Positions 1-11,479 of a DNA stretch of 64,000 nt are shown here, one piece after another (the first letter of the stretch is position 1; the number at the start of each line of letters is the position of its first letter). Under the pieces are notes generated by a model that made no database searches, was not told the DNA's origin, and was given only the letters and a program-made list of their open reading frames with translations. The position numbers were made by a program, and so were the translations under genes. Source of the stretch: Acanthosepion lycidas (taxonomy: Eukaryota > Mollusca > Cephalopoda > Sepiida > Sepiidae); NCBI GenBank assembly GCA_963932145.1, contig OZ010587.1, positions 110,080,829-110,144,828 of the forward strand, read 5' to 3'.

Positions 1-1
1 C

Positions 2-3
<2 letters not shown>

Positions 4-44
<41 letters not shown>

Positions 45-196
45 GGTGGTACTCGTTTTGGAAAAACCTCGGATAGCTCAACTTGCCGTAGAACAAATCA
101 GTACCCGAGGCAAAATAGGGAATAAGAAAAGAAAGAACCAAGAACATTAAAACAAGGCGAAAACAATCGTCTAGTTTTTAAGCTCCAAGTCCAAAG

Positions 197-275
<79 letters not shown>

Positions 276-547
276 GTTAGAGCCATCAGTAATTACTCAG
301 GGTCTGACTCTTATGAAGTAAAACTACAAAAATATCAAATATTTTGCATTTCATGCATAATAATCAGAGTAACCTTCCTAATTTGGTTGGATTAGGCGTA
401 TATTGTGCCACAAGAAGAATATGTAAATGTTGATCTATTTTATTGAGGGTAGGCACTTAATAGTAAGAATTGATAGTATTTACCTTATATATTAAGGACG
501 TGCCGTCTAGGTGGGCATTGCCTATCGTGCCTACCTATATCATACCT

Positions 548-614
<67 letters not shown>
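4..614. repeat. (TA)n microsatellite cluster with AT-rich spacers
   Basis: Three long uninterrupted TA arrays lie at about 4-41, 199-272 and 551-614. The spacers between them show no recognisable gene or element. Reading frames across such arrays give Tyr-Ile repeats and are artefacts. Further TA arrays punctuate the whole window, very often at the edge of, or inside, a decayed transposon. Confidence 0.95.
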
Positions 615-616
<2 letters not shown>

Positions 617-946
617 TAAGCACTATTAAAACGATAGACATTTTATGTCGATTAATTTTATTGATCAATTTTTACAAATTACGAAAAATCCTTTTCAGAC
701 ATCTTCCTCGCTTACAACACTTTCTGCCTGTGTCACGCTTACTCGTTCAACAAAACTCACCAACTGAAAACTTGGACCATATTTATTGTACATTTCTTTC
801 GAAATGAACTGAGGAAAATTTCTGAGTGAATTTCAACCTTGTGTGAAAAGGATTATCCTTAATTTGGAAAAAATTAATCGCCACAAAATGTCTGTCCTTT
901 GTAATATCCTTTGCCTTAAAGAACATTTTCTGACGAAATACACTGA

Positions 947-1037
<91 letters not shown>
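947..1037. repeat. compound (ATCT)n-(AT)n microsatellite
   Basis: About twelve tetranucleotide units (ATCT/CTAT) run straight into an AT array ending near 1037. The array abuts the left end of the Penelope-like relic that follows. An open frame over it encodes only low-complexity Ser-Ile-Tyr-Leu and Tyr-Ile repeats and is not a gene. Confidence 0.95.
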
Positions 1038-1039
<2 letters not shown>

Positions 1040-1040
<1 letters not shown>

Positions 1041-1880
1041 AAACACTAGTCAACAACGGCTTCCCTAACCAACTTATAGACCACCAAATTAGACTATTTC
1101 TCCCCAAAGTAAGTAGTAATAACAATAGTCAACATACAGTCAAAAACTACATAAACATTTATTACAAAAATCAAATGCACATTAACTACAAACAAGATGA
1201 ATCTTCACTAAAACATATTATAAATTATTATTTTATATCAAATTTTTATTTTATATCAAATTAATTATCTGCTATAAAAAATTAAAGACAGCTAACCTTA
1301 TCCTCAAAAATAACAACACACCAGTTCAGTCAAAATTACAAAGAACGAACATTATCTTTGAGTTCAAATGCCCCTCAAGGAACTGTTTTCCTGATCTAAC
1401 CGGACTCATACATAATTATATCGGTTACACAACTACATGCTTATCCAGACGCTGCACCTATCTGATCATAGCTCCATTAGAACCCATTTAAACACAGAAA
1501 AATTAACTAGACTCCATTAGAAACATACGAGTAGAAAACACAAATATATTAACTTTATCCACTTGTAAAAAAGATTAAAAATAATGGAAGCTTTAATAAT
1601 AAAAAAGAAAAAGCTAACTGTTAAGAACATTAACTACGAACAAGGCCACAATGTACTAACCGTATTCGGAAATTAAAATTATCTCTACAACACACTAAAA
1701 CATACACATAATGCACACACTCAGTTAAGCTGAAAAATTGAATCATCCTTGATAATGGCTAAAGGTATAGCCGAAAGCGCTCAGAACTATAAAACATTTG
1801 AACAGTTTTTACACACTCTTTGTCCAAAAAGGAAAGGTCTTGTTTGAACATGAGAAAATTTAAATAATAAACTTAACCGT
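1040..1880 (+). pseudogene. Penelope-like retroelement relic, C-terminal GIY-YIG part (copy 1)
   Basis: Translation of the plus strand, with frameshifts and stops, gives the segment found at the end of Penelope-like element (PLE) polyproteins. It runs from a FPNQLIDHQIRLFL-type stretch near 1060-1100, through a basic spacer, to a Cys-containing FEFKCPSRNCFP region near 1350-1390, and then to the endonuclease signature HNYIGYTTTCLSRR near 1411-1455. The tail (KIMEAL.IKKKK then NINYEQGHN) lies near 1570-1660, and a 3' noncoding part runs to about 1880. In this family the GIY-YIG nuclease nicks target DNA for reverse transcription. No reverse-transcriptase domain is visible upstream, so the copy is 5'-truncated and dead. 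The tail is shared with the inverted copy at 2570-3160 and with a fragment at 52430-52690. Confidence 0.75.
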
Positions 1881-1910
1881 AGTACCTTGTCTGTCGTTTT
1901 TAATGAAACA

Positions 1911-1912
<2 letters not shown>

Positions 1913-1974
<62 letters not shown>
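1913..1974. repeat. (TA)n microsatellite
   Basis: Pure TA array just beyond the 3' end of the first Penelope-like relic. About 180 bp of unclassified sequence separates it from the next TA array. Confidence 0.95.
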
Positions 1975-1978
<4 letters not shown>

Positions 1979-2156
1979 AGGTAATAAATCCGTTGGTATA
2001 TAATCCAGGTGGATCCTAGTAATAGCAAATATTTAAATTGATCGACAGAAAGCTCAATGTATTTATTATAACAGAGCATATAGTTTATTTCAGATCGGCA
2101 TTACAATGGCAATATTCTTTTATTGCCCTGAATACCTTTTGAAATGTCTTTCAGGA

Positions 2157-2157
<1 letters not shown>

Positions 2158-2221
<64 letters not shown>

Positions 2222-2498
2222 TCGGCTGTCCCGTCGAATTCGACGTATGAGGGTCAAGCAGAACAGTTCCCAGGAAACCGACAGCGCCACAAGATTACAT
2301 GAGATTTGATTATAGTGGTGAAGATTTCGTGCAGGACCATCTACACATTTTGAAGGGCCGAATACAGAGACCTGGTGCACTAAGTGCCACAAGGTCCCCA
2401 AACGACCCTCTGCAGGTTTTGAATTCAGAGTTGTCCTTCTCCTAGACCAATTGCCATCCAAGGCCATAGAACCCATTCCTGCTATTTACCCATAGCTG

Positions 2499-2548
<50 letters not shown>
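2158..2548. repeat. two (TA)n arrays flanking a 280-bp spacer
   Basis: TA arrays at 2158-2220 and 2502-2548 enclose a more GC-rich spacer (2221-2500). The minus-strand open frame across the spacer runs into Tyr-Ile repeats and resembles no family I know. The spacer may be an old SINE or a transposon fragment. Confidence 0.85.
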
Positions 2549-2550
<2 letters not shown>

Positions 2551-2569
2551 ATTTTATTTAAATGTTGGA

Positions 2570-3165
2570 TGTCATTTTTAGCTGTTTTTATTTGCCATAA
2601 AACAAGATGTTTTTTTTTAATGTTGTAGTGTTACTTTCTTTGTTGACTAACGGATTATGTAATTTAATAATTTATGCATTTGGACCGCAGTCCCTCTTTG
2701 AGTTTTATTAAAGATGGCTGACAAGGCTGACTGTGAGGTTTGGTTATTTAATTTTGCTTGTGTTTGTATAAGTGTCTTCTTTTCTGGATATAAAGTGTGT
2801 AAAAATTGTCTAAATGTTCGATATACTCGAGCACTTTCGGCTATTGTATTAACCATTATCAAGGATGTTTTTTATTTTATTTTTAACTCAATGTGCAGAA
2901 TTTTATATACGTTTCTAGAGTGATGGAAATGTTTTCGTTTCCGAACACGGTCAGCACATTCTGGCCGTGTTCATAGTTGATGTTACCTAGTATTGGATTT
3001 TTCTTTTTTATTATTAGTGCTGCCATTATTTTTAGCCTTTTTAGCATATCGACGAGGCTATTATACTTGTATGTTCTATAGGTGTGTGTGTGTGTGTTTG
3101 TGTTCAAAGAAATTTCAGTTACCCAATTTAAGAAATGCACATTTTCTTGCTCCGATCCGCTGAAG
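2570..3165 (-). pseudogene. Penelope-like retroelement relic, 3' end (copy 2, inverted)
   Basis: On the minus strand, the stretch RLKIMAALIIKKKNPILGN followed by INYEHGQNVLTVFGN (about 3050-2940) matches the tail of the relic at 1040-1880 almost residue for residue. The downstream noncoding part also matches: TTGATAATGG, then a GCCGAAAG.GCTC stretch, then a TTTTTACACACT stretch. This copy is therefore a second 3' fragment of the same Penelope-like family in the opposite orientation. The GIY-YIG signature itself is not preserved here. A (GT)n tract at 3081-3099 interrupts the frame. Confidence 0.65.
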
Positions 3166-3189
3166 CACATACCTGCTAAATTTATTTTC

Positions 3190-3980
3190 GCACTTGAAAC
3201 GTAAACAAAATAACTTCTAGCGAGTTAATGAATTTTATTACTTATAATCCAACATTGTTTAGTAAAGATTTAAATGTTATATTTAGTGGATACATGTGTT
3301 TGTGTAGACGTCCCATTTTTTAAATGGTTTACGTCTCTACCGGTCTGTGCAATTGAGAGTCTTTCATAAAGATAATTTGTCATTTGGCAAGGTTACATAA
3401 TGTTTTCTTAAGGCATATATTGACTTGGTATTTTTATTGTTCACGACAGATCTTCTGACGTAGTAGCAGATGAGTAATTAGTAAAACACTTACTGGAAAA
3501 GACTGAAATTCAAACTCCTTTCCCTTGAGTTTTATTACTTTTCTCCATCCCGCTCCTGTAAATATGAAACTTGTTTATTTGTTTTTAACTTTATGAGATT
3601 TTGATGCCTTGATCTGCTTATCCACCTCTGTGACCCAACGCATCACACTCTACCGCTAATGGCGAATATAGCAATAAAAGTTAACAAGGTTTGTGAAGCT
3701 TTCTTAACTTTTATTCCGATAATTAGATATTTAAGAAGATTAAGGAAGGAAGCAGGTGAATTTCCTTTAACAATCGCAACCCTTTCAAAGAAGAAGATTA
3801 TTTAGTTTGACTGTTGCCCTCACTAAGCCACAATGTATGTGGCAGGCGTTCACAGAAATCATGTTCATCTTTGAAAACTTCCCACTGGAGATATCTCATT
3901 TTTTTTCCCTTTCTCTTTTTAATCCTCATTTTACAATTCAGTCTTTGCCAGAAATTTTCATTTCAATGTTTAAAAGTAAG
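3190..3980. other. no recognisable gene or element
   Basis: AT-rich sequence with stops in all frames apart from frames of about 60 to 70 codons rich in Phe, Leu and Ser. I see no domain, RNA gene or repeat structure in it. Confidence 0.5.
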
Positions 3981-3984
3981 TTTT

Positions 3985-4560
3985 TATTTTAAGTGCATAT
4001 ATTTTGAATTTATTCTAGGTTGTCTTTTTCTTTAAATTTAAAAAATAAAATGTTAAGTCTACAAGAAATTACTCAGTCCCCTTATCATCAAAATATTTCC
4101 TGATTTTTCTTTCTTGCTTTTTAATTTTTTAATACCAGAATTCCACCAATACAAGGTTCAAGAGCCACTCAGTATAGAGTTACTGTTAAAATGGTAAGGC
4201 TAAAAATGAAGTGTGTGATACGAATGAAAGGGAAGGTGGTAAGAAGTGAAGATCATAAGGACAGGGAGGATAGACAACGATAGCCCCTTGACTTAAGGTA
4301 AAGATTGGAATGTTATGGGAAACATCCACCCTGGAGTGTGTTCCACATAGTAGTGGTTCTTGGGGAAAAAACTGTTTGCGTGGAACGTTCTTCTCACATT
4401 TGGAACGCAGGGAAAATAAGGTTGGTTCAACTCCGTAGAAGTAGCATGCCGTCACACTGCTGCCCCGTCAGAACAGATAGTACTGAAAAATGGAGCCCTC
4501 ATCTGAACATTTGCCATGGAAATAGAAGTAAAGGACTTTCCGCGTTGCCATAGCGTAACA
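3985..4560 (-). pseudogene. LINE (Jockey/CR1-like) 3'-end fragment (copy 1)
   Basis: The minus strand around 4560-4320 reads, with frame breaks, as the end of a non-LTR reverse-transcriptase ORF: a YFHGKCSDE-type motif, then FFPQEPLLCGTHS in place of the usual FFPRTSxLWNxLP. A 3' noncoding tail with a GAGCCACTCA-type motif follows at about 4160. The segment 3985-4115 recurs at 4740-4850, and the tail recurs at 7980-8240, so all three are ends of one LINE family. Only the last part of the element is present. Confidence 0.55.
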
Positions 4561-4739
4561 GGAAGGTTTTGTCTGGGGAACACATCCCTGAGCACCAGAT
4601 TTCAATTAATATTTACGGTTCCGGCCACTCATACTAAATACAAATATTTGATCCACTAATCTAGGTCATCTTTTTCTCTTGTACTTATACTACTTATACT
4701 ACCAACGCCTCTCGAATTCATTTTTATTTTAAATTCTTA

Positions 4740-7110
4740 TATTTTGAATTTACACATCTCCAGGTCGCCTTTTTTTATTTAAAAAGTTGGAATTTACTAG
4801 AAATTACCGAATTAACTCATCATCAAAATGTCTCCATATCTTTTCATCTCTTATTTTTTTATATTGAAGCAATTGGTAGTGTATGTCACTACTGCTGAAA
4901 ATTAAGGGCTTACTACAATTATCAGTGTGAGGTTTGTGTTGCAGTAGTAAAGGAAAAAACGTAACAAGTTCCTGTAACTTTAATTATCTGACTCCAAATT
5001 TTAGCAGGGGAATCTTCCGAGTTAACGCTGAAAATTCTTTTTTTTTTTTTTAATAATTTCATTCTAAGTAAAGCAATAAAGCTACTATCACGCAAGGGGT
5101 TACTGAGTGTTAGAGAATATATAAAAAAAACAATATTAAGAAGAGAGAACAATAAAACAAGAGTTATGAAGACAGTAGATAACGATTGACGTTGCATTTA
5201 AATTTTTGAAGATCAAAATTGACTGGGAAGAAAGAAACTGGAAGAGTGTTCCACCAGTGAGAAGTGCGATAGAAGAAACTGTTAGCATAGAACTTACGGT
5301 TACATCTAGCTATTTCAACTGTAAAATGGATGAGACCTAACTGCCAATCAAGTATTGCGCTCAAATTCATAAAGTCGAGGTATCACAGAGGAAAGCTCGT
5401 CAGAACAATTACCATGAAAATATTTACAGGAAAGGCAAAGGGAAGATACATTACGGCGGTGGGAAAGTGACTAAAGCCGAGATGCCAGGTCAGGATAAAT
5501 TATTCTTTCTATTTTATCAAGAATCTCTAAACATATAGCAGGAGCACCAGAACATATGCGGCAACAATATTCAAAGCAAAGACGAATGTTTGACATAAAT
5601 ATGTAAGATAGATCCTGGTGAGAAAAATTGTCTAGCACAATACAGAGAACAAGCTCTCCTAGAAGCAGACTTAGCAATTGATTCAATATAATGTTTCTAT
5701 TTCATGTCAGCGGAAAAAAAGTTAGTTCGAGGTGTAATGAATCATTTTCCAGGGGGTTAGCATCAGCCATAGAAGGTAAAAAGGTTTATCTCAGACGAGA
5801 GCATTTTCGTTTTGGGGCCATTCTTTGTCTATTTTAACAGCAGAATGTGAATCACTTTTAGATCACTGTAAATTTGAGCTTATCGAACCGTTCAGATTTA
5901 CTATTAAAACAGGAATAAATGGTTGTACAATTAGCATAGATACCGAATTGAGATATAATGCCATCGGAAATGTCGTAGATGAAAATTAGGAACAACTTAT
6001 GTCCATGGATAGATCCCTGGGGAACACCTGCATTAATGCAAAAAGATCTAGACGAGTGGCCGTTCAAGACAACATTCATTTAGCGATTCTGTAAGAAAGA
6101 CTGAATCATTTAAAAAATTCGTCCATAAATGCCATAACATTTTAACTTGGGAAGAAGCTGAATATACCAAATCCTGTCAAATGTTTTCGAGATATCCAAA
6201 GCAATGGACCGGGCTTCACGATTCTTATTTAATGCTTGATAGACTTTTTTTTAGGAATAACCGTTAACATATCAGCAGTTGACCTTGTGAAGCAAAAGCC
6301 ATGTTGCTTATCTAAAAGAAGACTCTACGAGGTGAGATGCTTAACCAATTCAATATTGATTAGAGCCTCTAGTATTTTGCCAAAAAGAGGTAAAAAGTTA
6401 ATAGGTCGATAGACAGATCAGATGGTTCTCCTGAGTTCTTAAACAACAGAAGATTTCCTATAAGCAGGAAAGTAAGAAGAGCAAGGCACTTATTGTACAA
6501 TTTAGAGAGAACAGGAGCCAGTTCGGGAGCACATTTCTTAAAGACTATTGCAGGGATATCGTCAAGTCCACATGCTTTGAGCAGATCTAGGTTAGAGATG
6601 ATAAGCAGAAATCATAGACGGAGTTATATGCATATCACTTATTAGGGACTTAGTTCTAAGTAGAAAGTCAGGCAAAAATACTCCAGCTAAGTCAAGAGTA
6701 GAATTTGAAGAGAATTTACGACCAAAACATTCTGCTTTATTAATAGAAGATAACGCCTCAAATTGAGTGAACATAGGAAGGGATAGAATAGTTTTATTTA
6801 ACACATCATTACAGAACCACCAGTAGTCACGAGAGCCAAACTTGTTAGAAGGAATGAGATGTCTCATTCTATCCGCAAACAAAGACTTAGCCTCTTTAAG
6901 GATATGTTTACAATTGTTACGATAGCAGACACAGAGAAGCTTCTGTTGTAATCGGAACTATGACACTGGAATACCCGGAAGAAGTGATTCTTGTGGGCTA
7001 TAGCGGCAGAACAGGCTTGTGTGAAACAAGGAGAAGATTGCGGTTTCATTTAGTATTTCCGAGAAGGAACAAATGCACCGACGTCGGCGTTGAGGAAAAA
7101 CATGGAATAA
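4740..7110 (-). pseudogene. decayed LINE, Jockey/CR1-like reverse transcriptase (copy 2)
   Basis: A minus-strand non-LTR retrotransposon, broken by many stops and frameshifts. In order of the element: SSPCFTQACSAAIAHKNHFF upstream of the RT (about 7040-6980); degenerate RT blocks; a GVPQGSIHGHKLFLIFIYD motif equal to RT block 4 (about 6035-5975), followed by YANCTTIYS where the catalytic Y/FADD box should be; LDKIERI and thumb-domain sequence (about 5560-5480); and the end motif SFFYRTSHWWNTLPVSFFP (about 5265-5210). No apurinic endonuclease domain is visible, so the copy is 5'-truncated. The catalytic aspartates are replaced, so it is inactive. Its 3' tail shares the motif CACGCAAGGGGTTAC with the LINE at 29270-31490. 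Confidence 0.8.
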
Positions 7111-7250
7111 AAAACATAACAGGATATTGAGTTGGGACGTTATTACTTTTTACGTAATTCTATGTTGGCAATAAATTTGCAAACGTGTTTTGTTTTGTGT
7201 GTGTGTTAAATTGTGATATATGACACAGTACAGAAACATTTTTAGTATTT

Positions 7251-7640
7251 GTCATATAGGGCATAAATAAATGGCATTGTCAGTTTATGTAAATAAGCAG
7301 AGTTGAGGAGAGTTAGCATTAAGTCAATTGCTAAGTGTACCTTCGTGTAATAAGCCTTCTATTTCATTACTTACCTACGAGTTTATCTTTCTTATTTATT
7401 TCACTCTTTTATCTCGAAAACACGAGATATAACAGATATACTATAATAGTGTCATATAGGACATAAATAAATGGAATTGACCGTTTATAAAATTAAGCAG
7501 AGTTGAGGAGATTTTGCATTAGGTTACTTGCTAAGTGTACCTTTGTGTAATAAACCTATTTCATTCCTTACCTATGAGTTTCTCTTTCTTATTTATCTCT
7601 CGCTGTTATCTCTTAATCACGTGATACAACAGTATTGTAA
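7251..7640. repeat. about 200-bp tandem duplication
   Basis: Two direct copies (about 7251-7440 and 7451-7640) share the order: a GTCATATAGGRCATAAATAAATGG start, a GCAGAGTTGAGGAG core, GCTAAGTGTACCTT, then an alternating CTTTCTTATTTATTTC region and an ACACGAGATA/CACGTGATA end. Divergence is moderate, so the duplication is not recent. No coding capacity is conserved between the copies. Confidence 0.8.
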
Positions 7641-7899
7641 TTATTTGTTTGTATTATGTAATTTTTGTTTGTTTAACTTACTCGAATGTATCAGTTCCAA
7701 ATTCTTCCGTGGATTAAATTGCGTAACTGGTAATGAAATTCGGAGACTGGTTTGTCTTGTATTTTTTTTTTTTTTTTGTATTAATCAACTTCTCGCGGCT
7801 AATGCCTTTGGGAATCAAAAGTCCTATTTATTTGTCACTGGCTAAGAGAAAACTAATTCATTTATCACACATATTTTGGCGGTAAAAGAAGGGAAAGCT

Positions 7900-8240
7900 T
7901 TTCTATTTTTAGCTGTAATGAAATATCATCACTTAAAAAACGCAACAATATATTTGTACTAGAATTCAGCCAATTACAAAACTTTGATAGCCACTCAAGG
8001 TAGAGGGTTACTGTTAAAAGAGTAATGCTGAATGAGTTGTGTGATATGAATGAGAGATGCTAGTTAGTGATTCTGATGAAGTGGATACATAATGATTGGC
8101 CCCTGAGAGCCACTCAAGGTAGAGGGTTATTGTTAAAAGAGTAATGCTGAATGAGGTGTGCGATATGAACGAGAGAAGACGTGGTAGGAAGTGAAAATTA
8201 TGAAGATAAAGAGGATAGATAACGTTTGATGCTTGACTTG
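7900..8240 (-). pseudogene. LINE 3'-end fragment (copy 3) with internal 110-bp duplication
   Basis: The minus-strand peptide PLYLHNFHFLPRLLSFISHT parallels the PPCPYDLHFLPPSLSFVSHT stretch of the copy at 3985-4560. The segment beginning GCCACTCAAGGTAGAGGGTTA occurs twice (7991 and 8108), a tandem duplication of about 117 bp inside the fragment. Only the last part of the element is present. Confidence 0.55.
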
Positions 8241-8244
8241 AATT

Positions 8245-8400
8245 TTCCACTTAATTGCTGATATCTCCTGAAGAGTGGATCGGACAATTTCAAAAAAGTT
8301 AATTTACGAAGCTCTAGAGTCGAGTTGCTAAATATAACATCAGTCAGCTGAGTGACACATCTTATTTGCATTAATCGTATTGCAATCATTATATTTTAAT
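8245..8400. repeat. dispersed repeat, related to the arms of the foldback element at 10667-11215
   Basis: The sequence from CCACTTAATTGCTGATATCTCCTGAAGAGTGGAT to a TTATTTGCATTAATC end is collinear with 10670-10790. It is an isolated single arm of the inverted-repeat element described there. I cannot assign it to a family. Confidence 0.7.
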
Positions 8401-8810
8401 TTTAAGCTTCACTTTAAAGGTAGAGCATGATTTAATGTTTAATTATATTTGCTCATATATCTTTATTTCTTTTTAATTATATTATCCTTATTATTAATTT
8501 GCGAAAATAGATACAAATTTTGGCTTTTCTCCGAACTTTGGACAAAAGAAGATAATTTATATTCCAAAAGTATTTCGTATAAAATATTTGGAAATATTTT
8601 TAGTCCATCACTCACTTATTTAATTCAATGAAATCTTTAGTTCTGAAGGAACAATACGTATTTCAATTTCCATAAAGAAATTCTATGTTTAAAATATGAA
8701 AAGTTCATACTTGTCCTTAGATGTATTTTCTTTACCAAAAATTTCCTTTTTCCTCAATTGTTTTCAATTCTAAGTTTTTAGTCAATTTTATTTTTTCTGA
8801 ATTTCTGGGA

Positions 8811-9135
8811 GGAAGTTTTTCCATTATTTACACTATTTACATTCAGACTATTGTCTTCATCTTTGTTGTTATATTATCATAACATTTCGATCGTTGTGCT
8901 CTCCGGTCTTCCTCAGGTGTATATCGATCTTGGTAGTCTACAGGGAACTCTGAACCAAACCCGTTATTTAATCTACGGGTGTATACTGTTCTCGTTCCAC
9001 TGTTCATGTCTCGGGATTTCTCGTCTAGTCATTCTTATTTTTATTTAGTACTGTTCAGTTATTGATCGACCATTTCCAATGAGTGAAAGTATACACAGCC
9101 CGACTCAGTTTGTGAGTTCAATCCCTCGGTAGGGC
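8811..9135 (+). repeat. SINE-like repeat related to the element at 50325-50730 (truncated)
   Basis: The left end matches one terminal repeat of the element at 50325-50730: TTTACATTCAGACTATTGTC, then a CATTTCG..CGTTGTGCTC segment, then TTCCTCAGGT. It is followed by collinear internal sequence (GGGAACTCTGAACC to TATACTGTTCTCGTTCCAC) and a tRNA-like B box, GTTCAATCC, near 9118. The other end is lost at the TA array at 9158. Its tRNA-like part and terminal repeat suggest a polymerase III-driven retroposon. Confidence 0.6.
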
Positions 9136-9155
9136 ATGTGTGTAGCATATGTGTA

Positions 9156-9157
<2 letters not shown>

Positions 9158-9213
<56 letters not shown>

Positions 9214-9240
9214 GTGTGTGTGTGCATGCGCGCGCAGGCG
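9158..9240. repeat. (TA)n-(TG)n microsatellite
   Basis: The TA array (about 9158-9211) is followed by a short TG tract and a CG-rich alternating purine-pyrimidine stretch (GCATGCGCGCGC). The alternating sequence could in principle adopt Z-DNA. Confidence 0.9.
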
Positions 9241-9458
9241 CGTGTACAGGTGCTTAATGGCTCGTTTACTTTTTTATTTATTTAGCAAACCCCTTGATAA
9301 ACCAGATACACTTTTCGAGTCAAAGAGGTAATTCAAAACTTGCACTGTCAGACTGGCCTCTGTGGACGAACTGGTAAAAGTACCTTTGGCTCAGATGTCG
9401 CACCAATTCTGAGATGTATCAGAAAAGTATAACAGATTCATCTCAACCTACCGCCCTG

Positions 9459-9728
9459 GATAAGACGATAAACTACATCCGCGTCCTGGGTAAGACGATA
9501 AACTACATCCGCGTCCTGGGTAAGACGATAAACTACATCCGCGTCTTGGGTAAGACGATAAACTACATCCGCGTCCTGGGTAAGACGATAAACTACATCT
9601 GCGTCTTGGGTAAGACGATAAACTACATCCGCGTCCTGGGTAAGACGATAAACTACGTCCGCGTCCTGGGTAAGATGATAAACTTCGTCCACGTCCTGGG
9701 TAAGGCGATAAACTACATCCGACGATAA
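9459..9728. repeat. 30-bp minisatellite, about 9 copies
   Basis: A unit of 30 bp (GATAAACTACATCCGCGTCC followed by TGGGTAAGAC) is repeated about nine times with few substitutions, mostly in the last units. Because 30 is a multiple of three, the frames stay open and encode a decapeptide repeat (KTINYIRVLG) on the plus strand and another on the minus strand. There is no flanking coding evidence, so I treat the frames as by-products. Confidence 0.9.
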
Positions 9729-9936
9729 TCTACGTCCAACAGCAAGGCCTCTGATCAGGAGGTTTTGAGGAACATGAAAGCATCTCTTAATTGCTGGCGT
9801 TCCGAGGTCTACCTTGGCCCGGTGTGGTAGCACCTGTCAGGGTCCCTCCTATGGGCAAATTGTTAACCCCTCAAAAGCAGTCAAAACACTATGAATGTAT
9901 AACAATATGGTTTATGCCAGCAATAGATTTAAAAAA

Positions 9937-10130
9937 AAATATTACCAGCAATAAAAATCTCGTCGGCATTAAATAACCCATTGAAGTTGATATGCCGTAA
10001 AACAAACGAAAACAAATCAATATATACTGAGATAGATAGATAGATAAAAAATATTACCAGCAATAAAAATCTTGTCGACATTAAATAACCCATTGAGGTT
10101 GATATGATATAAAACAAATCAAGCCAAACC
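9937..10130. repeat. about 110-bp tandem duplication
   Basis: Two copies (from 9937 and from about 10047) share AAAATATTACCAGCAATAAA, an AATCTYGTCGRCATTAAATAACC part and CCATTGARGTTGATATG. A short (GATA)n tract sits at the junction. Confidence 0.8.
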
Positions 10131-10660
10131 AATCCATCTCAACCCAAGTCGTCAGATCGATTCTATTAAAAGAAAGGCGAGAAATAAAGGCGGGATCAGA
10201 GTAATGGTTTTATAGATCACAATCAAACTGGGATTAGTGATATTTTGATTACACAAATCCCAGTCAGATTAGCGAAGCCCGAAAACCGAGAAAGAGAATG
10301 TCCTGGAAGAAAAAAAAAACAACTTTTTATGAAAATTCGATTTACGAAATATCTCTTAGTAAAAAATATGAACAATCAATCACAACGAATGTGATACAAC
10401 TGAGTGAAAAAAAGGTTGAAGGGTTAAAGCTGATTAAGTAATAAAAGAAGTCAGAAGTTTTCCTCTTTTTGAAGAAAATGAAGGTAGAGCGGGGTGCTGA
10501 TAATTACAAGAAGAAATCAATGAATTTACCAATCAGAAAGGAAGAATTGAGTTACGAATATTTTAAATTATTTTTTTTATTTATCGCTTTTATTATTTTC
10601 TCAAGATTTCTCAGGTAACTATTAAAAGATATCTGGTAGTGCAGGTCTCGGTTTCAAAAT
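10131..10660. other. no recognisable gene
   Basis: AT-rich sequence between the 110-bp duplication and the foldback element. I see no conserved motif or reading frame that I can name. Confidence 0.5.
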
Positions 10661-10666
10661 CACTTT

Positions 10667-10784
10667 TCGCCACTTAATTGCTGACATCTCCTGAAGAGTG
10701 GATTGAACAATTATAAAAAAAATTAATCTTCGAAACTCTAGAATATAACATCAATCAGCTAAGTAACACATTTTATTTGCATTA

Positions 10785-10844
<60 letters not shown>

Positions 10845-10971
10845 AAGTATAGGGTAGACAGAATAAATTCCAATAAATTATTTATTCAAAAATTATAACA
10901 TAAACATGTTATAACATCACTACAAATAGTGATGTTATAAGATGTTTATGTTATAATTTTTTGAATAAATA

Positions 10972-11060
<89 letters not shown>

Positions 11061-11215
11061 GGGTGTTCATAAAGTTCATATATAATGGAATTAATAAAAG
11101 TAAAAGCTTTGTCACTTAGCTGATTTGTTACCTTCAGCATTCTGACACCAGAGTTTCGCAGACGGGCTCTCAGGTAATTATACCTTCCACTCATTAGGGG
11201 TCTGAAATTAAGTGC
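10667..11215. mobile_element. foldback/MITE-like element with nested hairpin and two internal (TA)n arrays
   Basis: The outer arms at about 10667-10790 and 11092-11215 are inverted relatives. The left TCAGCTAAGTAACACATTTT pairs with the right GTCACTTAGCTGA, the left CGAAACTCTAG with the right CAGAGTTTCG, and the left CCTGAAGAGTGG with the right CCACTCATTAGG. Inside lie TA arrays (10788-10842 and 10975-11050). At the centre is a near-perfect hairpin: arms 10876-10920 and 10929-10974, an 8-nt loop, one substitution and one indel. A single arm also exists at 8245-8400. No transposase frame is present, so it is non-autonomous. Confidence 0.7.
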
Positions 11216-11440
11216 TTATAATTTTCGATTTTTCTTTTTTTTATGTGCGCTTTTGTTATAACACACTTCGTAGCGCTTATAATATAAATCTACAAATCAA
11301 CCATTCGCTTGTTGGTCGCTTGTCCACTTACAATAAACGTTTATCGTCAAATCCCAAAGTTCAAATAGTTCCATCCATTCCAGTTATTACCGAATAAATT
11401 CGTAGCATTTTTTAATCCACAAAGCATTTTTACAGGCTTA
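11216..11440. other. no recognisable gene
   Basis: A short unclassified AT-rich stretch between the foldback element and the Gypsy-like relic. Confidence 0.45.
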
Positions 11441-11479
11441 TTAAGGAATGAGACATTACAAGTCATTTCTCAAAAAGAA

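Noticed and set aside
2106-2476. Open frames encoding Tyr-Ile repeats
   Set aside because: Pure (TA)n translation; the same pattern recurs at every TA array in the window.
4922-5197. A 91-codon minus frame at the end of the LINE
   Set aside because: It overlaps the LINE 3' noncoding tail and a T-run, and there is no homology beyond the LINE.
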